DNA of 64,000 nucleotides from CAXWPM01 sp965206125 (GTDB lineage: Bacteria > Acidobacteriota > Terriglobia > 20CM-2-55-15). The stretch lies in the NCBI GenBank assembly GCA_965206125.1, contig CBDBIN010000045.1, positions 62,001 to 126,000 of the forward strand, given 5' to 3'. Numbering within the stretch: position 1 is the stretch's first letter; every line of letters starts with the position of its first letter. This document shows positions 25,529 through 34,049 of the stretch, piece after piece. The notes beneath the pieces are model-generated. The model did not search any database. It worked only from the letters and a program-made list of their open reading frames with translations, and was not told the DNA's origin. The translations under genes were made by a program, and so were the position numbers.

Positions 25529-26074
25529 TCATTCCAAAACAACGTCTGTTCCTGATGACGGGTTGTCGCCGCCATGAATCTCTACGAGCGGTGCACCCTC
25601 GCCGACTGAGGGGATCTCGAACAAGCCGATAAACACTTTGAGCATGTCCGGGTCGATTCGGAAGTTATACGTAGGCAGTCGCGCGTTACGAGCCTCGATT
25701 CGAGCGTTGAGCACTTTCGGAGTTTCGCTTAGATAGTGGGTCTTCGCTCGAGCGCCAAGATCGTGGGCCATCTCGATGTGCTCTCTCCTGTCATCTCGAA
25801 AGAAGAAACCATCGTCAAGGATGACATCGATGCCTCGGACCAGAAGCGAGGTTGCGCTCAGCCAGATCAACTCTCGGCACGCGAGCACACGGCGGACATG
25901 TTCGGGGTGTCCAACCGACTCAATTGAATACGCCCCGAAGGCAGTGATCAGCCAGTAGTCCAAAGAAAAATGGACGCTCTCCAAATCAGACTTCAGTGCT
26001 TTCGAATAAGTCGTCTTGCCGGAACACGGCAGGCCCGATATCAAGTGAGCTGTTGCTATCGATTTCGTACCCAT
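25529..26074 (-). CDS. P-loop kinase / ATP-binding protein
   Basis: A 181-residue cytoplasmic protein with Walker A GLPCSGKTTYSKAL (residues 14-21 core) and DVILDDGFFFRDDRREHIE as the probable Walker B/LID region. The layout resembles small P-loop kinases of the zeta-toxin/adenylate-kinase-like group (AAA_33 type) that phosphorylate small metabolites. The substrate is unknown. It follows the cysteine-synthase-like gene by 81 bases on the same strand. Confidence 0.82.
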   Translation of the reverse strand: MGTKSIATAHLISGLPCSGKTTYSKALKSDLESVHFSLDYWLITAFGAYSIESVGHPEHVRRVLACRELIWLSATSLLVRGIDVILDDGFFFRDDRREHIEMAHDLGARAKTHYLSETPKVLNARIEARNARLPTYNFRIDPDMLKVFIGLFEIPSVGEGAPLVEIHGGDNPSSGTDVVLE

Positions 26075-26155
26075 AACGGACCGACGATCAGCGCGCGGCC
26101 AAGCTGTGCCCTTCGCCTTGTTGGGAATCCTCCGTCAGCAGAGAACGTCCTCTTT

Positions 26156-27079
26156 TCATGTGTCGGAATACAACGCGGTGCTCAGGTACTTCAGCCCCGA
26201 ATCAACTGCCACCGTAACCACCGTTCGTCCGGGTCCCAGGCGATCCGCGATCCGCAACGCCACCGCGATGTTGCCGCCCGTCGAAGTGCCTACAAAGATC
26301 CCTTCCTGCCGAGCGAGGCCGCGGGCTGTCGCCATCGCCTCATCGGTCGATACCATCTGGATCTCGTCGGCGAGTGCTTCGGTCCACAAGGGAACTACGA
26401 ACCCAGCGCCGATGCCTTCGATCTTGTGAGATCCGCTCCCCCGGCCCGACAACACAGCGGACTCGGCGGGCTCTACAGCGACAATGTGCACCGATTCGTC
26501 GTGGGCTCGAAGACACGTAGCGATTCCCCGCAGTGATCCCGCAGTACCGACGCTCTGGACGAAGGCGCTGACCTTTCCGTCGGTTTGCTCCCAGATCTCC
26601 TCTCCCATCCGATCGTAGCTGGATAGTTGATCCGTATTGTTCAACTGATCCATCCAGCAACTCCCAGGTGCGGATGCGAGTTCTCTCGCAGTCTCGATCA
26701 TCTCGAGGGTCAGCGCCTTCGTCATCCCGCCGTCCTGGCTGGCGACAAGCGTGAGCTCGGCACCGAGCGCTCTCATGTGGGACCGCTTTTCCTTGCTGAA
26801 CGCATCCGATGTCACGATCTTCAAAGGGATGCGCTTCGCGGCGCAGACAAAGGCCAGCGATACGCCTGTGCTTCCGCCCGTGTACTCGACCACCGAACCA
26901 CCCGTTCCGAGGCGCCCATCCGCCTCGGCTGCCTCAACCATCGCGAGCGCCATCCGGTCCTTCATGCTCCCCGTCGGGTTTTCGTATTCCAGCTTGATTA
27001 GAACGCGGGCGCTCTCGGTAGGAACCATGCGCCGGAGTGGAATCAATCGCGTTCCCCCGATTGTGTCGAGTACGGTCAC
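26156..27079 (-). CDS. PLP-dependent cysteine-synthase-family enzyme
   Basis: A 307-residue fold-type II PLP enzyme of cysteine synthase size, starting at GTG 27079. The cofactor lysine is Lys40 in YENPTGSMKDRMA, and YTGGSTGVSLAFVCAAK is the asparagine/glycine substrate loop (GGSTG instead of the common TSGNTG). GTAGSLRGIA is the phosphate-binding loop and IFVGTSTGGNIAVAL closes the domain. It probably forms cysteine or a related beta-substituted alanine. The GGSTG loop suggests a branch distinct from CysK. No cys operon partner is nearby. Confidence 0.85.
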   Translation of the reverse strand: MTVLDTIGGTRLIPLRRMVPTESARVLIKLEYENPTGSMKDRMALAMVEAAEADGRLGTGGSVVEYTGGSTGVSLAFVCAAKRIPLKIVTSDAFSKEKRSHMRALGAELTLVASQDGGMTKALTLEMIETARELASAPGSCWMDQLNNTDQLSSYDRMGEEIWEQTDGKVSAFVQSVGTAGSLRGIATCLRAHDESVHIVAVEPAESAVLSGRGSGSHKIEGIGAGFVVPLWTEALADEIQMVSTDEAMATARGLARQEGIFVGTSTGGNIAVALRIADRLGPGRTVVTVAVDSGLKYLSTALYSDT

Positions 27080-27130
27080 ACTCTTTTGGTCCGTTCTGAG
27101 ATTATTTTCTGGATCGGTCTGACGGCGCTC

Positions 27131-27166
27131 GTTAGGCGGCCGGCACTTATTGATCGGCCGCCTGAC
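27131..27166. terminator. Strong hairpin between DUF6265 and cysteine-synthase-like genes
   Basis: GTTAGGCGGCCG and CGGCCGCCTGAC pair at 11 of 12 positions around a 12-base loop. It lies between two minus-strand genes and fits a terminator, although no clear U-tract follows. Confidence 0.45.
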
Positions 27167-27184
27167 CGCAACAACGACACGGCG

Positions 27185-27658
27185 TTAAGGGTTGGGCGTT
27201 TGTGATTCGCAGTCGATGCGCTCCATGGGAAAGTCGGCCGTTCGGAGCTCACCGTCTACGTTACCTTCGATCCTCGCCTCGAGATTCCCGCCAGGTTTCA
27301 GGCGATAGATGATGCGCTGAGGAAAGTCGTGAGCGGGGTTTTCAAAGACGACCTCGCCTTCAGACAGCAGCACCATGAAAAAGGTTGCCTCGGTCTGTCC
27401 CGAAGGCTTGGCAATGTACTCAATCTCGCCAGCGTCCGTCTCGCGAATCTGTAGGAATTCGTGCGCCACTGTCTTGGAGTTCCGGACGATACGGCTGACA
27501 CCGAACAAGGTTTTGCCGGCAGGACTGGTCCATTGCTCGACCGAGCCGGCTTCGCCCCCAACACTCGCCCAACACCCAGCCAACCATGCGAGAGCCTCAA
27601 CAGAAGCGGGTTCCTGTGCCGGCGCTGCCGAAGGAAGACCCATGAGCAGAGAGACCAT
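27185..27658 (-). CDS. DUF6265-family exported protein
   Basis: A 157-residue protein with a short signal peptide (MVSLLMGLPSAAPAQ). The signature is clear: LAWLAGCWASVGG, VEQWTSPAGKTLFGVSRIV, HEFLQIRETDAGEIEYIAKPSGQ and EVVFENPAHDFPQRIIYRLK match the DUF6265 lipocalin-like family, function unknown. The ATG 27658 is the only reasonable start in frame. It is divergent from the HigBA pair. Confidence 0.82.
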   Translation of the reverse strand: MVSLLMGLPSAAPAQEPASVEALAWLAGCWASVGGEAGSVEQWTSPAGKTLFGVSRIVRNSKTVAHEFLQIRETDAGEIEYIAKPSGQTEATFFMVLLSEGEVVFENPAHDFPQRIIYRLKPGGNLEARIEGNVDGELRTADFPMERIDCESQTPNP

Positions 27659-27803
27659 GAGAGCGATGAGAACTTTTATTTGGTACCGCCAATGCTTGGA
27701 TAGTTCACCACGGATTGTGACTCACCTGCTGCCACACCTTCAAGACTCAAGAAATAACCTGGCCGGCGCCTGGTGCAGCCACGTGTTGGCCGGATTGCAA
27801 CCC

Positions 27804-27820
27804 GTAACTACATACGTTAC
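27804..27820. promoter_or_regulatory. Candidate HigA operator
   Basis: GTAAC-N7-GTTAC, nested in AACTA...TAGTT, lies 11-27 bases before the higB start. Position and symmetry fit a HigA autoregulatory site; this is inference. Confidence 0.4.
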
Positions 27821-27830
27821 ACTAGTTCCG

Positions 27831-28097
27831 GTGCCGATCAAGAATATTCGTCACAAAGGGCTTGAGCGGTTCTTCACCACCGGAAACAAGTCTGGAATCC
27901 AGGTCAAGCATGCGAATCGACTACGGTTGATCCTCGGCCGATTGAACGCAGTAGCGAATGCGAAAGACATGGGCCTTCCCGGACTCGATCTCCACCAATT
28001 GCGCGGTGGGCGAAAAGGCACCTGGGCCGTCAAGGTGAGCGGCAACTGGCGTGTCACATTCACCGTGGCCGGTAAAGACATGATCAATGTGAACTAG
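27831..28097 (+). CDS. higB: HigB-family toxin, C-terminally shortened
   Basis: An 88-residue RelE-superfamily mRNA endonuclease starting at GTG 27831. IKNIRHKGLERFFTTGNKSGI, HANRLRLILGRLNAV, MGLPGLDLHQLRGGRKGTWAVKV and NWRVTFTV are the standard HigB motifs. The protein ends at ...MINVN-TAG; the next in-frame codons read EVYDEDA, so a TAG sits where homologues have the tyrosine of INVDYEDYH. Family members need residues of that C-terminal tail for cleavage, so activity may be reduced. It is first in the operon, 10 bases before higA. Confidence 0.82.
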   Translation: MPIKNIRHKGLERFFTTGNKSGIQVKHANRLRLILGRLNAVANAKDMGLPGLDLHQLRGGRKGTWAVKVSGNWRVTFTVAGKDMINVN

Positions 28098-28107
28098 GAG
28101 GTCTACG

Positions 28108-28395
28108 ATGAAGATGCATAACCCTCCGCACCCGGGTCAGATTCTCAGGGAACTCTGTCTCGAACCGTTGGGGCTGACGGTAACTGCAGCCGCCAAAGCA
28201 CTCGGCGTGAGCCGCAAGACTTTGTCCACAATACTCAATGGCCGTGGCGGCATTAGTCCCGAAATGGCCGTGCGACTCTCGCTCGCTTTCAATACAACCG
28301 CCGAGAGTTGGTTAAACCAGCAGGTCCAGTTCGACCTTTGGCATGCGGAGAAGCATAGAAAGAAATTGCGCGTTCAGAAGCTCTCCGCCGCCTGA
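28108..28395 (+). CDS. higA: HigA-family antitoxin
   Basis: A 95-residue XRE/HigA regulator: PPHPGQILRELCLEPLGL, TVTAAAKALGVSRKTLSTILNGRGGISPEMAVRL (helix-turn-helix) and TTAESWLNQQVQFDLWHAE are typical. AGGAGG lies six bases before the ATG at 28108. It neutralises HigB and represses its own operon. The strong ribosome binding site gives the antitoxin the translational advantage expected for a pair in toxin-first order. Confidence 0.92.
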   Translation: MKMHNPPHPGQILRELCLEPLGLTVTAAAKALGVSRKTLSTILNGRGGISPEMAVRLSLAFNTTAESWLNQQVQFDLWHAEKHRKKLRVQKLSAA

Positions 28396-28489
28396 ACCTT
28401 GGAGTATGTATCCAATAATTGAAAGGGCCACAGGATGGCAGTCTCTTGCTACGAAGCCTGCACTACGAGATCCCCGACCAACGCGGGTC

Positions 28490-31165
28490 TCACTCGTTCC
28501 GGAGGGCAGTCATCGGATCGACTACCATGGCACGCCTGGCAGGCGCATAGCACGCGGATAGGCCGACCACCGCCAAAATGAAACAGACCGCGCCGAGCGT
28601 AAGCGGATCGGCCGGACCGACACCGAAGAGCAGGCTCGAAAGTGACCGGGTCACGGCAAGCGAGCCGGCCAGGCCCAGCCCGAGCCCGGCGACGACCAGC
28701 CACATCCCCCGACCGATGACCGAATTGAGAATGTCTTCGGATTGCGCACCCAGCGCACGCCGTACTCCGATCTCCTTCGTACGTTCGGTGACGGAAAAAG
28801 CCATCACCGCGTAGAGCCCGATCGCGGCCAGGAGAAGTGACACGGCGCCACACAGCGCGATGAGCGTGGCGGCGAGTCGCTCGTTAGAGACCGACTCGCG
28901 GGTGCGATCCTCAAGCGTTCCCAAGGCCAGCAGCGGAAGGCCGGAGTCCAAATCGGCAAACTGTGCCCGCAGGATCGGACCCAATTGTGCAGGTTCCCCC
29001 GAGGCGCGTACATGCAGGGTCAACGTCGAAGAATAACGTTGGGACGCCGAGAAATAGACAACCGGAGTCCAACCGCTTTTGATGTCTCGGTGCAGCGTGT
29101 TCTCCACCACACCGATGACTTCAGCCTGATCGGTGCCCCCGCCCGAAGCGATCACCTTTCCGATGGGATCCTCGCCGGGCCAGAATGAATCCCCAAGCGC
29201 CTCGTTGACGACAACTACTCGAGGACTACTTTGGTTATCTGCCTGACCAAAATCCCTTCCTGCTAACAAGGCAATTCCCATCGTGTTGAAATAGTCCGTC
29301 CAGACGATGTTTGTGTGAAGTTGCGTGCCAAAACTGCCCGGCTCGGGCTGGCGGTTTGCGGGAAAAGAGGAAGAACGTGAGTAGGAACCGCCAAGAGGCA
29401 CGATCCGCGCAAGGCTTGCCGACTCCACTCCCGCCAGGCCTCGAGTCCGCTCCAGCAGCAGCCTATAGAAGTCCAGTCCCGCACCCTCGCTATACCCAGC
29501 GATGTCGAGATTCGTCGAAGCGAGAACAACCTTGTGGCGATCGAATCCGGGATCGCTGCCAGTCATCAAATACAAAGTTCTCAAGAACAATCCGGATCCC
29601 ACGAGCAGGATGACCGAAAAACTCAGCTGAGCGATGACAAGCGCGGTCCGGACCCTTCCCTTCTTTCTCGGGCCGGCTGTAGTCGTCGACTCATCGTGCA
29701 GCGCCCCGGTGATTCCGACCTGCGAGGCGAACCAAGCCGGGATCACTCCGACAACGATCGCGCTGAGCATGGACAAACCCGCCGTGAAAGCAATGACCCG
29801 TATATCCGGACCGAGGTCGATCGACGACGGAATCCCAAGAGCATAGAGTAGATCAATGCTCCACGCCGTCAGCAGAAGCCCCCCGGCACCCCCCATCAAT
29901 GCGACCAGGGTGCTCTCGGTGAGAAGTTGCCGCACAAGGCGGGCCCTTCCAGCGCCGAGGGCCAGCCGTACCGAGATCTCCCTCCTGCGGGACGCTCCCT
30001 GGGACAAGAGCAAGTTCGCGACGTTCGCGCCCGCGATGATCAGCACCAGGATGACCACCCCCATGACCACCGCCATGATCGGAGCGGCCTCGTCGCGGAC
30101 TCCTGGTTCGTTTCCCAGTTGGGTCAACGTCAAGACGGACTCCGCTCGCATCTGGGGCGAGGCCTGGGCGATGCGGGGAGACATGACCTCCAGGCCGCTC
30201 TCAGCACGGTCGAAGCCGACGTCATCTCCCAGACGACCGACAAGCCGAAGCCAACCGATCCCCCGTTGGCTCAGCAGATCCGTGGTACCGGTTCTACGGC
30301 GAGCTCCGGCAGACGCCGGTCGAATCTCTTGCTGCATCATCGAGGGAACCCAGAACTGACTCGTTCGCTCCATCGCCGCGCTGTTGAAGCCTGGCGGCGC
30401 GACACCGATCACGGTGAACGGGATCGAGTTGACGGTTACCGAACGACCAGCGATGCCCGGATCCGACCCAAACCGATCTACCCACAACTGATGGCTGATC
30501 ACGATCACAGGCTGGGCACCCGGCACGCGATCCTCTTCGGGAAGAAAAAAACGACCCAGGGCTGGCCTGAGGCCAAGGACTTCAAAGTAGCTCCCGCTCA
30601 CGATCTCGCCGCGAGTCCATTCCACCGCGCGGTCGATGCGCATGGCCACACTGGCGGTCCCGTAAGCGGCAAGTCCCGAAAAGATGTCGGACGACTGGTC
30701 CCGGACGTCAACGTAATCCGGATATGAGAACGAATTGTTCAGCCCACCTTCTGTGCTGACCATCAGAGTGATCAGACGTTCCGGCTGGTGCATTGGCAAT
30801 GGACGCAGGAAGATCCCGTTCAGGAGATTGAAACCGATGGTGCTCGCTCCGATTCCAATCGCCAGCGTCAGGACCACGACCGTCGTGACACCGGGGCTCC
30901 TCCGCAAAATACGAATGCCATAGCTGACGTCCTGGCGCAGTCGATCAAACGCCGGCCAGATCCAAATCCCACGGGCATCTTCCCGGGCGATGGCTGCATT
31001 ACCCAGGGCACGTCGACTTTCGAACTCGGCCTCTTCTTTCGACATCCCCCTGTCCTCGAGGCCCTGCTGTTTGAGCGCTCGATGAAACTCGATCTCTTCG
31101 GCAAGTTCGGCGGCCGCATTACGGTTGGAGATCCAGTACTTGAGCCGGCGGAGCAAATTTCCCAT
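28490..31165 (-). CDS. ADOP-type (Acidobacterial duplicated orphan) ABC permease
   Basis: An 891-residue membrane protein of the MacB/FtsX group. The N-terminus has the ADOP-specific lead (RLKYWISNRNAAAELAEEIEFHRAL, SKEEAEFESRRALGN), then LRQDVSYGIRILRRSPGVTTV and a first membrane helix, a large MacB-like periplasmic domain, three helices, a second periplasmic domain, and the last three helices to ACYAPARRAMVVDPMTALRNE. ADOPs lack a nearby ATPase and have unclear cargo. The ATG 31165 follows GAGGGTG. PadR lies immediately upstream (10-base gap), the classic ADOP-PadR pairing. Confidence 0.92.
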   Translation of the reverse strand: MGNLLRRLKYWISNRNAAAELAEEIEFHRALKQQGLEDRGMSKEEAEFESRRALGNAAIAREDARGIWIWPAFDRLRQDVSYGIRILRRSPGVTTVVVLTLAIGIGASTIGFNLLNGIFLRPLPMHQPERLITLMVSTEGGLNNSFSYPDYVDVRDQSSDIFSGLAAYGTASVAMRIDRAVEWTRGEIVSGSYFEVLGLRPALGRFFLPEEDRVPGAQPVIVISHQLWVDRFGSDPGIAGRSVTVNSIPFTVIGVAPPGFNSAAMERTSQFWVPSMMQQEIRPASAGARRRTGTTDLLSQRGIGWLRLVGRLGDDVGFDRAESGLEVMSPRIAQASPQMRAESVLTLTQLGNEPGVRDEAAPIMAVVMGVVILVLIIAGANVANLLLSQGASRRREISVRLALGAGRARLVRQLLTESTLVALMGGAGGLLLTAWSIDLLYALGIPSSIDLGPDIRVIAFTAGLSMLSAIVVGVIPAWFASQVGITGALHDESTTTAGPRKKGRVRTALVIAQLSFSVILLVGSGLFLRTLYLMTGSDPGFDRHKVVLASTNLDIAGYSEGAGLDFYRLLLERTRGLAGVESASLARIVPLGGSYSRSSSFPANRQPEPGSFGTQLHTNIVWTDYFNTMGIALLAGRDFGQADNQSSPRVVVVNEALGDSFWPGEDPIGKVIASGGGTDQAEVIGVVENTLHRDIKSGWTPVVYFSASQRYSSTLTLHVRASGEPAQLGPILRAQFADLDSGLPLLALGTLEDRTRESVSNERLAATLIALCGAVSLLLAAIGLYAVMAFSVTERTKEIGVRRALGAQSEDILNSVIGRGMWLVVAGLGLGLAGSLAVTRSLSSLLFGVGPADPLTLGAVCFILAVVGLSACYAPARRAMVVDPMTALRNE

Positions 31166-31175
31166 CAACGCACCC

Positions 31176-31514
31176 TCATGCCGTTTCGAGAACCTTCTGT
31201 ATCCCGGTTATCAGACGGTCAAATTTCTCGCGTTCCAGATTGAGTTGCTTACGCCCTTTCGGGGTCAACTTGTAGAAGCGCGCACGCCGATTGCTCTCCG
31301 ACGCTCCCCACTCCGCTTTGACCCAACCGTTGAGCAGCAGGCGCTGCAGAGCCGGATAGAGTGAGCTTTCACCCACCTGAAGCACATCGTCCGAGACCGA
31401 CTTCAGCGACTCGGCGATTCCATATCCGTGCATTTCCCCTCGGATCAGAGTTTTCAGGATCAAGAGGTCAAGGGTTCCGGGCAGAAGATTCAGGGATTCT
31501 TTTGGCTTTGCCAT
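31176..31514 (-). CDS. PadR-family transcriptional regulator
   Basis: A 112-residue winged-helix repressor: LLPGTLDLLILKTLIRGEMHGYGIAESL, VGESSLYPALQRLLLNGWVKAEWG and RRARFYKLTPKGRKQLNLE are the PadR N-terminal domain, followed by a helix. ATG 31514 follows GGGAG; ATG 31529 is a possible earlier start. It should repress itself and the ADOP gene through the two palindromes at 31526-31542 and 31577-31593. Confidence 0.92.
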   Translation of the reverse strand: MAKPKESLNLLPGTLDLLILKTLIRGEMHGYGIAESLKSVSDDVLQVGESSLYPALQRLLLNGWVKAEWGASESNRRARFYKLTPKGRKQLNLEREKFDRLITGIQKVLETA

Positions 31515-31525
31515 CGCATTCGCTC

Positions 31526-31593
31526 CCATCGCTTGTCGATGGAAAGAATGCCCGACTGGGCGGGAGCTGTCAAGCCCCATCGATAGACGATGG
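31526..31593 (-). promoter_or_regulatory. PadR promoter flanked by two identical operators
   Basis: CCATCG-N5-CGATGG occurs at 31526-31542 and again at 31577-31593, centre to centre 51 bases (about five turns). Between them a perfect TTGACA (31568-31573, minus strand) is 17 bases from CATTCT (31545-31550). One operator lies just upstream of the -35 box and one just downstream of the -10 box, as for an autorepressed promoter. Confidence 0.72.
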
Positions 31594-31657
31594 AAGAGGT
31601 CGGATCGATGCGCGGGTCAGTTGAACCGGTCTCGCGAACTGAATGTCGGGCGGAAGC

Positions 31658-31694
31658 CGCCTGTCCCCGGATAGATACGGCCCGGGGACAGGCG
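31658..31694. repeat. CGCCTGTCCCCGG inverted repeat
   Basis: Perfect 13-bp arms around an 11-base loop at the 3' end of the PQQ-type gene. It shares the CTGTCCC core with the palindromes at 36127 and 38013 and may stop transcription from the left, but lacks a U-tract. Confidence 0.5.
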
Positions 31695-31699
31695 TCCGA

Positions 31700-33745
31700 T
31701 CATGGCAGGCTGAACGTGACGAGCGAACTCGGATAGTCGAACCCGCCAATCTGCACGACGATGTACTGTTTGCCCTCGTGCAGGTAGGTCATCATGCCGT
31801 ACTGGGCGCGGACCGGAAGCTCCACGGAACCCAATAGTTCACCGGTTCGCTTGTCGCGGGCGTTGAGAACCGGTCGTTCTCCGATCACTTCGGCGGTCAG
31901 CAAGAGGCTCCCGGTCACCATCAGGATGGCGCGGCTACCTCCGCCCATATTCGGCAGGTCGATGCCCTCCAGGGCCGGATGCTCCGTGATCGCTTCTGAT
32001 GTCTCCCCGATGGGAACCCAGAACAGGCGCTCGCCCGTGTTCATGTCGTAGGCCGACGTCCGGTTATAGGGTCCCTTGAAGATCGGGAGCCCTCTGGGGC
32101 CGGCGAAGCGCACTCCGGGACCGCGGACCCACTCCGATATCGTCGCTCCGGTCGTCAATACGTCGTCGGGGTCGTCGGATTCCGACCCCGGTTGCACCAT
32201 GCCGCCGTTGCACGAGGGACCGCTGGGCACGTACATGATCCCGCTGGTGGGATCCAGTGCCCCCGGGTGCGTGATGTTCAGCCCGCCCGAACAGGCGATG
32301 TTCGCCATGCCGTCATGGCCGACGTGGACCCGCGGCATGTAGGGGCCGCCGATCCGGAAGCCCTGGATGATCTCCTGCGCCTGCTCCTTGAGGGCGGGCG
32401 TGTAATCGATCAGCCGGTCGTCGGAGAGACCGAGCGGTTCAAAAGGCTCCGGCCACGTCGGGAAGGGCTGGGTTGCTGAAGTCCAGTTGCCCGGAACCTC
32501 GGTCTGGGCCACGGGGCGCTCTTCGATCGGCCAGACGGGTTCGCCCGTTTCCCTGTTGAAGGTGAAGATCAGCCCCTGCTTCGTGGTCTGAATCACCGCA
32601 GGGATTTCCTCGCCGTCCACGGTAATGTCCGCCAACATCGGCACGTTGGGAAGGTCGTAGTTCCACTGGTCGTTGTGAACCGTCTGGAAGTGCCATTCCC
32701 GTTCACCCGTTTCGACGTTCAGCGCGATCACGCTGGTACCGAACAGGTTGTCCCCTGGGCGGAATCCACCGTAGTAGTCGATCGTCGGCGGGTTGGTGGG
32801 GATGTAGACGATCCCGAGATCATCGTCCGCGGACAGCGGTGCCCACGAGGAAACGTCTCCGGTGTACTCCCAGGCATCATTCAGCCAAGTTTCGTGGCCG
32901 AACTCGCCGGGACGGGGGATGACGTGGAACTTCCACTTGTGCTCGCCGGTACGCGCGTCATAAGCGAGGATGTCGTTCGGGACCATCTCGATGCGGGTCT
33001 GGTTGTAACCCTGCTCTGCCGAGCTTCCAACGACGACAACGCCGTTGACGACGATGGGCGGCGACGAACTGGTGATGTACCCCATTTCTCGCGGTATTCC
33101 AAAGTCGAGGTCGTAGGGTTCCCCGTATGCTTCGTACGGGCCCCAGCCCGGCAGGAGATCTCCCAGCAGGTCGACGACGCCGGTCTCGGGGAAACCCTCC
33201 AGCGGTACCCGGTTGCCCCAGTTCTCGATGTGCTTGCCCGTCTTTGCGTCGAGGGCGTGCAGGAAGAAAGCGGGTGTGACCAGGTAGATCACGCCGCGCC
33301 CGTCCAGATCGCCGTAAGCCACGCCTTTGCCGTAGCCGGCCCTCATCGACCGCTCCCACCGGGTGGTGTGGGGCTCGCGGTAAGTCCAGAGGACTTCCCC
33401 GTTCGCCGGATCCATCGCCACGACGATCCGGCGATTGCCGACCACCGTGTAGAGGATGCCGTCGATGTAGGTCGGGGTCGAACGAGAAGTGATCTCCGGC
33501 GTCGGACCGAAATTGTCACCCCGGAAAAGCCAGGCCACCTCGAGGTCCTCGAAGTTCTCGGCGTCGATCTGGTCAACCGGCGAGAAGCGGCTCCCCCAGG
33601 CGTCAGCACTCTGGTAGCGCCACTCCCCGTACGGATTGCCACGTTCCTGGCCGGGGGCCAGAGTCGGTATGGCCAGAATGACGACCAGCGCCAGAATGAA
33701 ACAAAGTTCGGGCCGTTGCCGAAGGCGTGTCGGGTTTGCTTTCAT
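31700..33745 (-). CDS. Exported PQQ-binding-like dehydrogenase propeller protein
   Basis: A 681-residue protein starting at ATG 33745 after GGGAGG, with signal peptide (LCFILALVVILAIPTLAPGQ). GEWRYQSADAWGSRFSPVDQI matches the N-terminus of quinoprotein alcohol/glucose dehydrogenases. Propeller blades repeat A-x-D-x-x-T/N-G-E (AMDPANGEVLWTYRE, ALDAKTGKHIENWG, AYDARTGEHKWKFH, ALNVETGEREWHFQ). It should oxidise a sugar or alcohol in the periplasm with PQQ. PQQ-synthesis genes are not in the window and the substrate is unknown. Confidence 0.82.
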   Translation of the reverse strand: MKANPTRLRQRPELCFILALVVILAIPTLAPGQERGNPYGEWRYQSADAWGSRFSPVDQIDAENFEDLEVAWLFRGDNFGPTPEITSRSTPTYIDGILYTVVGNRRIVVAMDPANGEVLWTYREPHTTRWERSMRAGYGKGVAYGDLDGRGVIYLVTPAFFLHALDAKTGKHIENWGNRVPLEGFPETGVVDLLGDLLPGWGPYEAYGEPYDLDFGIPREMGYITSSSPPIVVNGVVVVGSSAEQGYNQTRIEMVPNDILAYDARTGEHKWKFHVIPRPGEFGHETWLNDAWEYTGDVSSWAPLSADDDLGIVYIPTNPPTIDYYGGFRPGDNLFGTSVIALNVETGEREWHFQTVHNDQWNYDLPNVPMLADITVDGEEIPAVIQTTKQGLIFTFNRETGEPVWPIEERPVAQTEVPGNWTSATQPFPTWPEPFEPLGLSDDRLIDYTPALKEQAQEIIQGFRIGGPYMPRVHVGHDGMANIACSGGLNITHPGALDPTSGIMYVPSGPSCNGGMVQPGSESDDPDDVLTTGATISEWVRGPGVRFAGPRGLPIFKGPYNRTSAYDMNTGERLFWVPIGETSEAITEHPALEGIDLPNMGGGSRAILMVTGSLLLTAEVIGERPVLNARDKRTGELLGSVELPVRAQYGMMTYLHEGKQYIVVQIGGFDYPSSLVTFSLP

Positions 33746-34049
33746 CTTCTTCCTCCCAGAGTTGATAACCAGGTCAGTACCTGGGCTCAAATCCATCGAG
33801 AACACCGGTGCTCGGGGCACTCCCCTTGCGCTCGGCCGGTAGCTGTAGTTTGGTCCGGAAACTTCAGTGAGTCTAACTACAGGTCCGGCCCGGAAGCAAT
33901 CAAAGTCTCGACTCGGGCGAACGGGCAGGCCACGCACAGGAGTTCAGGACATTGTCGGTCCGGGCGGGAGGCAACGCGATCTTCTAGACAGGCAACCCAG
34001 GATCGGTCAGGATAGCGCTCACAGCACATTTGCTTACCAAGGGGGATCC
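33746..34049. other. Intergenic region between divergent propeller genes
   Basis: 304 bases without a supportable gene between the divergently transcribed PQQ-type and NHL-type genes. It must hold both promoters. TTGATT at 33904-33909 (minus strand) with a TAGTTA-like box 18 bases downstream is a weak candidate for the left gene. No other clear signal. Confidence 0.5.

Noticed and set aside
27131..27166. Second attC site
   Set aside because: GTTAGGC comes first and the partner is GCCTGAC, the wrong order and sequence for RYYYAAC...GTTRRRY; it is a plain hairpin.
32675..34015. Plus-strand open frame of 446 codons opposite the PQQ-type gene
   Set aside because: It is antisense to a recognisable propeller protein with signal peptide and ribosome binding site; no domain is visible in the shadow.
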